Source: an uncultured Hyphomicrobiales bacterium
GTDB taxonomy: Bacteria > Pseudomonadota > Alphaproteobacteria > Rhizobiales > Xanthobacteraceae
DNA: 64,000 nt
NCBI GenBank assembly: GCA_903878085.1
Contig: CAIRGJ010000064.1
Span: 216,355 to 280,354, forward strand
Reading direction: 5' to 3'
A program made the translations under genes and the position numbers. Below, piece after piece: positions 45,825-53,869 of the stretch. How positions within the stretch are numbered: the stretch's first letter is position 1; every line of letters starts with the position of its first letter. Under the pieces are notes generated by a model that was not told the DNA's origin, made no database searches, and saw only the letters and a list, made by a program, of their open reading frames with translations.

Positions 45825-46466
45825 AGACTACTCCCCGTCCAAAACATTCCGCCGGCCCTTAAACCGCCGGCACCTGCAGCGCTTGATGTTGGCAACCGCA
45901 AGACCCGCAACGCGACCGCCAACAAGGAACGAGCACGCAGACGGAAAGCCTTAATGCTCGATTTTTTTACGATATATAGCGATCGCGCTCACTCGGTTTG
46001 ATGCATATCAAGTGAATAGGCGCGTATGCATTTTCGTAAGGTTTGGTATGTGTGGAGTTCGGCGCGCCATGGACGCCCCAATCGATCGAGTTGTTGCCGG
46101 TCAGACACGTCGGCGCACAGAATATTGCGCAGGGCTTTGCGCGGTGTGTCGATCGCGCTCATGCCTCACGCGTACGCCGCCGGCGCCGGGGACGCCGCGC
46201 TCTGCGAGATCGCCGAGCAAGCACCGTTGCACCGACAATCGAGAATAACCTAGGCGATCGCCTGCGCAATCTTGAACCCGGTCACCGCATCGGCAGCAAT
46301 GATGATTCGGCATACGCCGCGAGAACGATGACCGAACTTCTGCTCTCTTATTTAGTATGAGCTTTTCCGAACACCCGCCCCACTTTTCGGGTTCATGCTC
46401 GGAGTTTCGGGGGGCTGCATCGCCGGCACGCCCGTACGAGCGCCATCACCGGGCGCCCCTCCAGCG
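45825..46466. other. Gene-poor region beside the FixK-class gene
   Basis: 642 bp with no convincing gene. It contains the perfect FNR/FixK box at 45998-46011. A stretch near 46240-46315 on the minus strand reads like a degraded coding sequence with frameshifts, but I cannot assign it. Confidence 0.5.
45998..46011 (-). promoter_or_regulatory. Perfect FNR/FixK box upstream of the FixK-class gene
   Basis: TTGAT-GCAT-ATCAA, ten of ten. On the minus strand the AT-rich TATATC (45971-45976) lies 31 bp from its centre, the class II spacing, and would start a transcript into the regulator gene with a leader of about 140 nt. Confidence 0.6.
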
Positions 46467-46898
46467 TCACGCCCGCCGCGAGGCCAAACGCATCGCATCC
46501 AGCATTTTAAGTGTTGCGACGTTTGGACAATAGTCTTCCCAATCCGGGTCGTTTGGCGTGTGGGCAAGATCGCGCGCGCACTGCCTTTTACTCTCGCATA
46601 TTGAGCAAATGCGCTGGAGATCTTGCAAAGTTCCAGGCTCCGCTTGAGCGACCACATTCGGATCGAGCCCCAACACTGCCATTCGCTGAGGCAAGAGTCC
46701 GGCCGCGTCTGGACCCTGGCGCGCTAGCGCACGGAGTTCGGAAGCGGACATGCCCATATCACTTGCGATTCGCGTAACCTCGCCCTCGGCGCAACACGCC
46801 AATTCGGGCGAGGACGATGTGCTCGTCCAATTTTGCCACCAGCCAAGAATGCGTTCGACTATCGATCCATGCTTGCGTTCGACTGACGAGACCGGCAT
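46467..46898 (-). CDS. DUF6455-type Cys-rich protein (paralog of 16554-16832)
   Basis: 143 aa; strong GGGGAGG before ATG 46898. The C-terminal half has RMAVLGLDPNVV, the cysteine pattern ICSICESKRQCARDLA and DPDWEDYCPN, shared with the gene at 16.6 kb. The N-terminal 50 residues are extra and include a helix plus ACCAEGEVTRIASDMGMSASELRALAR, a short segment with two Cys. Function unknown. Like its paralog it has an FNR/FixK-like box upstream (46967-46980), and it flanks the multiheme island. Confidence 0.82.
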   Translation of the reverse strand: MPVSSVERKHGSIVERILGWWQNWTSTSSSPELACCAEGEVTRIASDMGMSASELRALARQGPDAAGLLPQRMAVLGLDPNVVAQAEPGTLQDLQRICSICESKRQCARDLAHTPNDPDWEDYCPNVATLKMLDAMRLASRRA

Positions 46899-46966
46899 TT
46901 GGACCTCCCCTTACAGTCTTGCAATCCTGGGTTCAGCAATAAGTATATCATTGCAATTGGCCGACG

Positions 46967-46980
46967 TTGACATGGGTCAA
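46967..46980 (-). promoter_or_regulatory. FNR/FixK-like box before second DUF6455-type gene
   Basis: TTGAC-ATGG-GTCAA, symmetric variant, centred 75 bp upstream of ATG 46898. No strong -10 at 31 bp. Confidence 0.5.
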
Positions 46981-47202
46981 TTCCGGTCGCCGCAACACCC
47001 TTGTCGGCTCGCCAGACCTGAAGCGGAAAGCATGACGGCCGTTGCGGCCAATCAGCGCCGACGGCCGTTGCAACGGATCGCCGGCGCCAAGCCGGACGAA
47101 GCACAGAGCGGCAAGCCCGAGAAAAAAGCCAATCGCGCGGCAACAACACCGGAATATTGCGCTGCCGGGTGCCGGGGGCGACCTTGCGAAAAGAAGGTGG
47201 TT

Positions 47203-47216
47203 TTGATTTCGATCAA
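47203..47216 (+). promoter_or_regulatory. Perfect FNR/FixK box before the multiheme operon
   Basis: TTGAT-TTCG-ATCAA, ten of ten, centred 74 bp upstream of ATG 47284. TATTCA at 47239-47244 (four of six) is centred 32 bp downstream, the class II spacing; TATAAA at 47248-47253 is another option. Confidence 0.7.
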
Positions 47217-47283
47217 ACATCGCCTAGTAAGCTACGTTTATTCAGAATATAAAAGCGGCGACTTGGATAGGGCAAATTAAAGA

Positions 47284-49305
47284 ATGACTAAGCCGCATGA
47301 AAACGCTGCCGCTAACAATTTTAGCGCCGCGGCTCGCTTTAGGCGTTCCATGCCACGGATCGCTGTTGGCATTTTTTCACTTGTCGTATTGGCTGGGCTT
47401 TGGACGTCGGACGTTCGGGCGCAAAGCGCCGCCGCCGATCAGGCCAAGCCCGCTCTCACCAACGAAACCTGTCTCGGCTGTCACGGCCAGGCGGGGTTCG
47501 CCCCGGCCCATAAACCCGAGCCGGGGAGCCCTCCATCGGTGCTTACAGACCGTTTCCTGGGCAGCGTCCATGGGCAGCGGAATTGCGTCGAGTGCCACAC
47601 CAACATCACCAAGGTCCCGCACGAAAAAGTCGTGGTGAAGGTCAGCTGCGTCAATTGCCATCGGGAACTGCTGGACGCGGCACAAGACGACAACAAGCCC
47701 GATGTGGTCGCCAAGCTAACCAACGTCGTGCAAATGATCGACCGCTATATGAAGTCGATCCACGCGCAGCCCAGCAAGGACGATCAGTCGCGCACCAACG
47801 CCACCTGCTACAATTGCCACGAAGCCCACTACATCTATCCGAAAGGCAGTCCCAACCGTAACTGGTCGCGGCTCAACCTGCCCTATGCGTGCGGCGCCTG
47901 CCACACCAAGGAGCTCGAGGCCTACAAGACCTCGGTGCACGGCCAGGAGACCTTGATAAACGGCAATCCAAAGGCGGCGATCTGCTCGGACTGTCACACG
48001 ACACATGACGTCCAAGACGTGTCGCTCGACTCGACCCGGCTCTTGATCACGAAGAACTGCGGCAATTGCCATACCGAGGAATTGAAGTCCTACATGGGGA
48101 CCTACCACGGGCAGGTCAACACGCTGGGATTCGCCTACACCGCCAAGTGCTTTGACTGCCACGGCAACCACGCGATCAAGCGCGTGAGCGATCCGGCCTC
48201 GAGCGTGCATGCGAATAATCGCCAGCAGACCTGCCAGAAGTGCCATCTCGACGCCACGCAGGGATTCCTCACCTTCCAGCCGCACGCCAACGACCACAAC
48301 TTCGCCCGTTATCCCTACACCTGGCTTGCATCGAAGTTCATGCTGGCGCTGTTGGGCGGGGTCTTCGCGTTCTTCTGGACGCATTCGGCCCTTTGGTACT
48401 ATCGCGAACTGCGCGACCACCAGCAGAACAAGAGCCGGCCACACGTACGCACCGAGGCGTTAAGCGCCAATGGCGCGCCGGTCGTTTACTACCGACGCTG
48501 GTCCGCCATCTGGCGCATCGCCCACCTCTGCTTCGCCATCAGCGTCATCATGTTGGTGCTCACCGGCATGACGCTGCTGTTTTCCGACACGCTATGGGCG
48601 CCCATCATCAGCAAGCTGTTCGGCGGTCCGCGCGTCACCGGCCTGGTGCACCGGACCTTCGCCGTCAGCTTCGTCGGGATATTCTTTTGGCATCTCATCT
48701 ACATATTCTTCAGGATTGGGCGCAACTGGAAGACCTTCCGCTGGTTCGGCCCGGATTCGATGATCCCCAGCCTGGCGGACCTCCGAGACGCCATCGGCAT
48801 GTTCAAGTGGTTCTTTGGCCTGGCGCCAAAGCCACAGCTCGACCGCTGGACCTACTGGGAGAAGTTCGACTACTGGGCGCCATTCTGGGGCGTTGCCATC
48901 ATCGGCTTTAGCGGCGCCATGCTGTGGTTCAAAGGCCTGACCGCCACCTACCTGCCGGGCTGGGTGTTCAACCTCGCCACCATCTTCCACGGCGAGGAAG
49001 CTGTGCTAGCCGCAGGCTTCCTGTTCACCGTGCACTTCTTCAACAATCACTGGCGGCCCGACAAATTCCCGCTCGATATCCTCATGTTCACCGGCAAGAT
49101 GCCGCTCGAAGAATTCAAGCGAGAACATCTGATCGAGTACAACCGTTTGGTTGAAAGCGGGGAGCTGGCGAAATACCTGGTCGACGCGCCATCGCAGCCG
49201 TTGACACGCGCCTCCACGATACTGGGCTTTACCCTGATGGGCAGCGGCCTGGCCCTGCTCATCATGGTGATCAACGGATTTACCAGCCACCTGTTCGGAG
49301 GCTGA
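47284..49305 (+). CDS. Nine-heme cytochrome c fused to membrane cytochrome b (CbcL-like quinone oxidoreductase)
   Basis: 673 aa. Signal/anchor at about residues 22-47, then a periplasmic domain with nine CxxCH heme sites: residues 63, 101, 122, 175, 203, 234, 259, 289 and 317 (first Cys). From about residue 348 come five or more membrane segments of a b-type cytochrome (HydC/FdnI type) with candidate heme His in RIAHL, LVHRTF, FFWHLIY, FHGEEA and FTVHFF. Such a nine-heme plus b-type fusion is the plan described for Geobacter CbcL, which passes electrons between menaquinol and periplasmic cytochromes. Here it heads the cytochrome island and would link the quinone pool with it. An internal ATG at 47350 could also start the leader. 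Confidence 0.88.
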   Translation: MTKPHENAAANNFSAAARFRRSMPRIAVGIFSLVVLAGLWTSDVRAQSAAADQAKPALTNETCLGCHGQAGFAPAHKPEPGSPPSVLTDRFLGSVHGQRNCVECHTNITKVPHEKVVVKVSCVNCHRELLDAAQDDNKPDVVAKLTNVVQMIDRYMKSIHAQPSKDDQSRTNATCYNCHEAHYIYPKGSPNRNWSRLNLPYACGACHTKELEAYKTSVHGQETLINGNPKAAICSDCHTTHDVQDVSLDSTRLLITKNCGNCHTEELKSYMGTYHGQVNTLGFAYTAKCFDCHGNHAIKRVSDPASSVHANNRQQTCQKCHLDATQGFLTFQPHANDHNFARYPYTWLASKFMLALLGGVFAFFWTHSALWYYRELRDHQQNKSRPHVRTEALSANGAPVVYYRRWSAIWRIAHLCFAISVIMLVLTGMTLLFSDTLWAPIISKLFGGPRVTGLVHRTFAVSFVGIFFWHLIYIFFRIGRNWKTFRWFGPDSMIPSLADLRDAIGMFKWFFGLAPKPQLDRWTYWEKFDYWAPFWGVAIIGFSGAMLWFKGLTATYLPGWVFNLATIFHGEEAVLAAGFLFTVHFFNNHWRPDKFPLDILMFTGKMPLEEFKREHLIEYNRLVESGELAKYLVDAPSQPLTRASTILGFTLMGSGLALLIMVINGFTSHLFGG

Positions 49306-49328
49306 CGCCTGAACTGATTACTGCCAAC

Positions 49329-49370
49329 GCTGCAATAGCCGGGGAATCGGCTGCAATAGCCGGGGAATCG
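49329..49370 (+). repeat. Perfect 21-bp tandem duplication covering the ribosome site
   Basis: GCTGCAATAGCCGGGGAATCG occurs twice head to tail (49329-49349 and 49350-49370) and ends one base before ATG 49372. The Shine-Dalgarno-like GGGGAA is thus doubled. Confidence 0.95.
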
Positions 49371-49371
49371 C

Positions 49372-50484
49372 ATGAAACATTTCTTGCTCGCCATGTTTGT
49401 GTCGGTGGTGCTGATCGGCTGCTCGGACGAAAGCACGCCCAGTAAGCAAAGCGCGGCCGACATCCGCGCAGGCAGAATTGTCGCCGAAAAAGAGTGCAAG
49501 GGCTGTCACGGTCTCGACGGCAAAGGCACCGCCCCCGGCATTCCCAATCTCGCCGGACAGCGCGGGCGCTATGTGATGGCCGCATTGAATGAGTACAAGA
49601 ATGGCGTGCGCGTGCACGCCGCCTTGCGGACGATTGCGGCCACCATGACCGAGGACGACACCCGCGCGGTCGCCGCGTTCTACGCCAGCCTGCCGCCGGT
49701 CGCCGCGACAAAGACACCCGTTTTCTCGCCGTACGAGCGAGGCAAGGTGGTCGCTGCGGACTGTGCGGGCTGCCACGGCGCTGACGGCAACAGTACGACT
49801 CCCGGCACGCCCAACCTCGCCGGCCAGCAACCGCGTTATTTCGTGGCGGCCACGCAAGAATATTTGACCGGCGCACGCGCCTCGGCGCCAATGGATCCGC
49901 TGCTGCGCAAGTTGAACAAGCTCGATATGGAAAGTGTGGCCCTGTATTTCGCGTCGCAGACGCCGGCGCCACGCAGCGCTCCGGCGACCGGCGATGCAGC
50001 CGCCGGGGAACCACGCACCGCCGTGTGCGGTGGTTGTCACGGTTCGCACGGCGTGAGCACGGATTCGGCAACGCCGAGTCTGGCGTCCGAAGATCCGCAA
50101 TACCTGACGCATTCAATCAAGGCCTACCGGACAACGCGCAAGCACGACCTGATGCGGCGTCTGGTCGCCGATCTCACCGATAAGGATATCGACAACATCG
50201 TCGCGTTCTACGCAACGCAGAAGTCGAAGCCGGCGGAGAACGGTCAGACCTTGCTCAAGGAAATCACCGATAAATGCAATCGCTGCCACGCCGGCGAACG
50301 GGACAATCCGGCGCTGGCGATTCCGGTCATCAATGGGCAGGACAAGGATTATCTGACGCTGGCGTTGCGCGCGTATCGCGATGACAAGCGCGGAAATTCC
50401 ATGATGCACAACATGAGCATGCCCTACGCCGATTCCATCATCGAAAGCATCGCGTCGTATTACGCGAGCCAGCCGGCGAGGTAA
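49372..50484 (+). CDS. Four-heme class I cytochrome c lipoprotein (c4/c553-like repeats)
   Basis: 370 aa. Lipobox LIGC at residues 14-17 predicts a lipid anchor. Four cytochrome c4/c553-like domains carry heme sites at residues 42, 131, 219 and 302 (CKGCH, CAGCH, CGGCH, CNRCH), each with a distal PNLAGQ/YxxxxLxxYxxG-type segment. It probably relays electrons in the periplasm, tethered to the inner or outer membrane. Follows the CbcL-like gene by 66 bp and is a paralog of the next gene. Confidence 0.92.
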   Translation: MKHFLLAMFVSVVLIGCSDESTPSKQSAADIRAGRIVAEKECKGCHGLDGKGTAPGIPNLAGQRGRYVMAALNEYKNGVRVHAALRTIAATMTEDDTRAVAAFYASLPPVAATKTPVFSPYERGKVVAADCAGCHGADGNSTTPGTPNLAGQQPRYFVAATQEYLTGARASAPMDPLLRKLNKLDMESVALYFASQTPAPRSAPATGDAAAGEPRTAVCGGCHGSHGVSTDSATPSLASEDPQYLTHSIKAYRTTRKHDLMRRLVADLTDKDIDNIVAFYATQKSKPAENGQTLLKEITDKCNRCHAGERDNPALAIPVINGQDKDYLTLALRAYRDDKRGNSMMHNMSMPYADSIIESIASYYASQPAR

Positions 50485-50617
50485 GGTCCAAAGCCGGGCT
50501 TGGGGGGCGGTTCGGCAGAAAACGAGAACGGTTGTTCGCTCGGCATCGACGCCAGCGGGCAAGGTATTAGTGGTTTCGGCACGTCTTGGACGGAATTACG
50601 AAACGCAAAGCGAGTGA

Positions 50618-51841
50618 ATGGCGATGCAACGCAGCACACGAAACGCCCTGATATTCGCGGCCATTGCCGGTGCGGCGATCGCAGGTTTCTGTCGCGGCGC
50701 GACAGCGCAAACCGCCCCGATCCGGCCGGGCGATGACCTGCGGTCGCTTTACGCAACGCCCGCCGACGTCGCCGACGGCAAACGCTTGGCGGACTCGAGC
50801 TGCAGGAATTGCCACGGTTTCAACGGCATCAGCGCCACAGCGAACACGCCGCATCTTGCCGGTCAGCGACCGGCCTATCTCTACTTGGAGCTCAAGGCCT
50901 ATCAGGCCGGTACTCGCGGCGACACCCCTATGAACAGCACCGTCAAATTCCTGAGCGACGATGCGCTGGTCAAAGTCGCAGCCTATTACGCCAGCCTCGA
51001 TCCGGCGCCCGCGCCGGCCACGGCTCCGCCCCCGGCCAAGCCCGATGCGGTGGAAGCCGGCAAGACGCTGGCGACCGCGGCCTGTGCCGGCTGTCACGGC
51101 AATGCCGGCGTCAGCCAGATCCCCGGCATTCCGAGCCTGATCGGGCTCGACCCGAAATACCTGGCCGACGCGATGAAGGCCTACAAGAACGGCCAACGCA
51201 AACATGACACGATGAAATCGATGCTGGCGTCGGTCGGCGACGTGGCGATCAATAATCTCGCATTGTTCTATGCGCTGCAGCCGGCCGCCCGCGCCAAGAC
51301 CCCGGTCGCCGGCGATGCGGACGCTGGCAAGGAAGCCGCGGCGAGCTGCGGCGGATGTCATGGCGACGTAGGCGTCAGCGGCAGTCCGGCGACCCCGAGC
51401 CTTGCCGGACAGGACGGCCAATATCTAGTGGCGGCGCTGCAAGCCTACAAGAACGGGACGCGCGGTGACGAGACAATGAAGGGCATGGTCGCAGCGCTCG
51501 ACGGCAACGCGATGAAGAATCTGTCGGCGTTCTATGCGGCGCTGGAGCCGAAGGCGCCGAACGTGCGCAAGCCGCTGACGACCGAAGAATGGACGCAACG
51601 TTGCGACCGTTGCCACGGCCTCAACGGCAACAGCACCGATCCGCGCCTGCCGATGCTGGCCAGCCAGCGCCTCGACTACCTGCAGAAAGCGCTGCACGAG
51701 TACCGGGCGCGGACGCGCAAGAGCGCCGAGATGGCCGCCATGTCCGACGGGCTGAGCGAGGACGATGTCGATAATCTCGCGGCCTTTTACGCACGCCAAA
51801 AAGCGCGAGCGGTTCTATTCGTGCCGCTGGCCGGCAAGTAA
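50618..51841 (+). CDS. Four-heme class I cytochrome c, periplasmic
   Basis: 407 aa (ATG 50618; ATG 50624 also possible). Signal peptide cleaved near ATA-Q (residue 30). Heme sites at residues 62, 156, 244 and 329 (CRNCH, CAGCH, CGGCH, CDRCH), each in a c4/c553-like domain with LAGQ...YLVAALQAYKNGTRGD-type segments. Two pairs of domains look like a duplicated diheme cytochrome c4. Soluble counterpart of the lipoprotein encoded just upstream; 133 bp gap. Confidence 0.92.
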   Translation: MAMQRSTRNALIFAAIAGAAIAGFCRGATAQTAPIRPGDDLRSLYATPADVADGKRLADSSCRNCHGFNGISATANTPHLAGQRPAYLYLELKAYQAGTRGDTPMNSTVKFLSDDALVKVAAYYASLDPAPAPATAPPPAKPDAVEAGKTLATAACAGCHGNAGVSQIPGIPSLIGLDPKYLADAMKAYKNGQRKHDTMKSMLASVGDVAINNLALFYALQPAARAKTPVAGDADAGKEAAASCGGCHGDVGVSGSPATPSLAGQDGQYLVAALQAYKNGTRGDETMKGMVAALDGNAMKNLSAFYAALEPKAPNVRKPLTTEEWTQRCDRCHGLNGNSTDPRLPMLASQRLDYLQKALHEYRARTRKSAEMAAMSDGLSEDDVDNLAAFYARQKARAVLFVPLAGK

Positions 51842-51874
51842 ACAGGATCAAGCCGTAAACGATTGGAAACGACC

Positions 51875-52651
51875 ATGAGCGATCTGCCACTGCACCGGCA
51901 CTATCTTCATTACTCGGAGCTGCCGCTCAGCCAACGAGTTCTTTATACGGCGGCGCTTCTTGTGCTCGGCACGGGCTATCTGTTCGCCTTGCTCAACGTG
52001 TATTTCACCTACGCTGGAAAAGCGGGCGGCAATCCGCTCTTACTCACGACCGAGGATCTGATCGTCGCCTATTCGGGCAGCGGCAAGGGCTCGCGCCTCG
52101 AATCGGCGCTCCGCGGACCGATGGCGGGCATGTTGCCGGCCGACGAGCGTGGCGTCGTGATGGCCTGGGCCGCCGAAGGCAGCAAGCGGCCAGAGTACGA
52201 CAAGTCAGTTGCACCAATCCTTGAGAAACGCTGCATGACTTGCCACGACGGCAGCAACCCGCATCTGCCCAATCTCGGCGGCTTCGACAACCTAAAGAAA
52301 GTCACGGAGAAGGATACCGGCGCCGCCATCGCTACGCTGGTGCGGGTGTCGCATATTCATCTGTTCGGGATAACCTTCATTTTCTTCCTCGTCGGCCTCA
52401 TGTTCAGCCATGCCTATGTACGGCCGGTGTGGCTCAAATGCAGCGTTGTCGCATTGCCCTTCGCCGCCATCATGGTGGATGTGGCTTCCTGGTACATGAT
52501 TAAAGTGTTCCACCCTTTCGTGTACTTGGAAATATTGGCCGGCGGCATACTGGCAGCATGCTTTGCCTTCATGTTCTTAGTGAGCCTGTATCAGATGTGG
52601 TTCTCCTCGACGCCGACCGTCGTGCAGGACCGTGACCGCATCGTGCTGTAA
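51875..52651 (+). CDS. Membrane-anchored protein with one cytochrome c site
   Basis: 258 aa from ATG 51875 (an in-frame TTG at 51863 adds 4 residues). A membrane segment at about residues 23-45 is followed by a periplasmic domain with a single heme motif CMTCHDG and VAPILEKR, resembling the PSCyt1 type. Three further membrane segments occupy residues 155-245 with several His. I do not recognise a named family. It could be a small heme-carrying membrane partner of the CbcL-like protein. It ends the plus-strand operon 47284-52651. Confidence 0.75.
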   Translation: MSDLPLHRHYLHYSELPLSQRVLYTAALLVLGTGYLFALLNVYFTYAGKAGGNPLLLTTEDLIVAYSGSGKGSRLESALRGPMAGMLPADERGVVMAWAAEGSKRPEYDKSVAPILEKRCMTCHDGSNPHLPNLGGFDNLKKVTEKDTGAAIATLVRVSHIHLFGITFIFFLVGLMFSHAYVRPVWLKCSVVALPFAAIMVDVASWYMIKVFHPFVYLEILAGGILAACFAFMFLVSLYQMWFSSTPTVVQDRDRIVL

Positions 52652-52662
52652 GTTATCGGATG

Positions 52663-52682
52663 CACCCGCCCGGCTGCGGGTG
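52663..52682. terminator. Hairpin between convergent cytochrome and hemG genes
   Basis: CACCCGC (52663-52669) pairs with GCGGGTG (52676-52682) over a 6-nt loop. No T-run. Candidate bidirectional terminator. Confidence 0.5.
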
Positions 52683-52689
52683 ATCATCC

Positions 52690-53253
52690 TCAACTGCCCC
52701 GCGGCAGCTCGGCAATCCGGGCGGCGAATTCGTCGACCGCCGGCCATGAGGTATATTCGACGCACGTGCTCGGGTCGGTCGGCCCCCGCGTCAGCAGCAT
52801 GATAAAACGGATAATCTGGCGATCGAGCCAACCATAGCTTGGATAATCGAGCCGTCCGGCAAACGCGACGGCCAAAGCGGGCGCCAGGCGGTGGCGCGCA
52901 ATGGCTTTGCGCAAATAGCCATTACCGGTCGCCGTCGCCTTGGCAGGTTTGCGGGCGGTGAGATTGACCGACGCGAGCGCCAGCGGCGGTGGCGATTGCA
53001 GCGATGCGTAGGATGCCAGGAAACGGTCGGCTTCGTGCAGATGGCGGCCATAACGGACGGCGGCCACCAGAACGACAACCGAGGCTTGCGCTAGCTCTGC
53101 CGCCGAAACCGGAGCAGCCGCCAGATTCTGTGGCGTGGCGACAATGCCGCTCGCCGCCAACCGACGCGAAATATGTTCGGCAATATGCCGCGATTGTCCA
53201 TCGCGCGTCGCGTAATAAAGCTTTGCAGCCCGGCGGCGGCTATCCGTCGACAT
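52690..53253 (-). CDS. hemG: Protoporphyrinogen dehydrogenase, flavodoxin type (HemG)
   Basis: 187 aa from ATG 53253. It starts with the FMN-binding KLYYATRDGQSRHIAEHI segment, contains VVLVAAVRYGRHL (the AxRYG motif of HemG) and ends near FAARIAEL, matching E. coli HemG (about 180 aa). HemG oxidises protoporphyrinogen IX to protoporphyrin IX using quinone and works without oxygen. A copy inside a cytochrome island supports heme supply during anaerobic growth. It could also be a generic flavodoxin-fold protein, but the motifs favour HemG. Confidence 0.8.
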   Translation of the reverse strand: MSTDSRRRAAKLYYATRDGQSRHIAEHISRRLAASGIVATPQNLAAAPVSAAELAQASVVVLVAAVRYGRHLHEADRFLASYASLQSPPPLALASVNLTARKPAKATATGNGYLRKAIARHRLAPALAVAFAGRLDYPSYGWLDRQIIRFIMLLTRGPTDPSTCVEYTSWPAVDEFAARIAELPRGS

Positions 53254-53302
53254 CGGGCACCCTATAATACCAGCGGGCACATTGGCTCCCGCGCCGTCAG
53301 AA

Positions 53303-53334
53303 TCGGGGCACAGCAGACGAGAGCTGCGCCCCGA
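53303..53334 (-). terminator. Hairpin after the mini-cytochrome genes
   Basis: TCGGGGC (53303-53309) pairs with GCCCCGA (53328-53334), and inside it CAGC with GCTG. It lies just downstream (minus strand) of the gene ending at 53352. The following bases are only moderately T-rich. Confidence 0.55.
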
Positions 53335-53351
53335 CTGTCAGTCATTCGCGA

Positions 53352-53573
53352 CTACTTGTTGCCGTTCTCTTTGAATTTTTCCCCGAACGGCTTGAGCTTG
53401 CCGCCGCCCGCTGGATTCTGGTGACATTGTCCACACGGTTTGCCGCTCGACGCGGCAAACTGCGGGGTGGCATTGGCCGGTCGAGAAACGCTCACTGAAA
53501 GCGTGCCGACGATCAATATTGCGGCCGCCGTGCCGCAAACAAGAGCGAAGGCTTTTCTTGCGTGCATTTTCAT
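53352..53573 (-). CDS. Mini-cytochrome c 1 (73 aa, one heme)
   Basis: 73 aa with a Sec-type leader ending at residue 35 (RPANA). The predicted mature part is 38 residues: a short stretch, GKPCGQCHQNP with the heme motif at residues 47-51, then GGGKLKPFGEKFKENG. That is far smaller than a class I cytochrome (70 or more residues) and has no evident distal Met; the sixth ligand is unclear. It is a paralog of the adjacent gene at 53648-53869 and lies on the minus strand next to the decaheme/porin pair. Probable periplasmic electron shuttle, by context only. Confidence 0.85.
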   Translation of the reverse strand: MKMHARKAFALVCGTAAAILIVGTLSVSVSRPANATPQFAASSGKPCGQCHQNPAGGGKLKPFGEKFKENGNK

Positions 53574-53647
53574 ATTGAACCCACCTGATCTTTTGTTGGA
53601 CTTTGTAACGGCTCGATCTACTTGCAGGCTACTAATGATTATTTAGG

Positions 53648-53869
53648 CTACTTGAAGCCATTCGCTTTGAATTTTTCGCCGGCCGGCTTGAGTTTTCCGC
53701 CGCCGCCTGGGTTCTCGTGACAATTCCCGCACGGCTTGCCAGTCTGCGCAGCGAATTCCGGCTTCGCGTTGGCCGGCCGAGAATCGATCAAGGACATTCC
53801 GCCTACGACGATCATTGCGGCCGCGACGCCACAAATACCGATGAAAACTTCTTTTGCACGCAAGTTCAT
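53648..53869 (-). CDS. Mini-cytochrome c 2 (73 aa, one heme)
   Basis: 73 aa, same length and layout as its neighbour: leader to residue 35 (RPANA), then GKPCGNCHENP with heme motif at 47-51 and GGGKLKPAGEKFKANGFK. About two thirds of positions match the first copy. The two genes are 74 bp apart on the minus strand, consistent with a tandem duplication. The conserved C-terminal K-x-x-G-E-K-F-K block gives a basic patch that may dock on an acidic multiheme partner. Confidence 0.85.
   Translation of the reverse strand: MNLRAKEVFIGICGVAAAMIVVGGMSLIDSRPANAKPEFAAQTGKPCGNCHENPGGGGKLKPAGEKFKANGFK

Larger units (their letters stand above)
46899..47283. other. Divergent regulatory region with two FixK-type boxes
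   Basis: 385 bp between the DUF6455-type gene (minus) and the nine-heme cytochrome gene (plus). It holds one box proximal to each gene (listed separately). No gene seen. Confidence 0.7.

Noticed and set aside
46043..46360. A 105-codon gene beside the FixK-class gene
   Set aside because: Composition is Arg-rich shadow-like, no ribosome site at the start and no recognisable motif.
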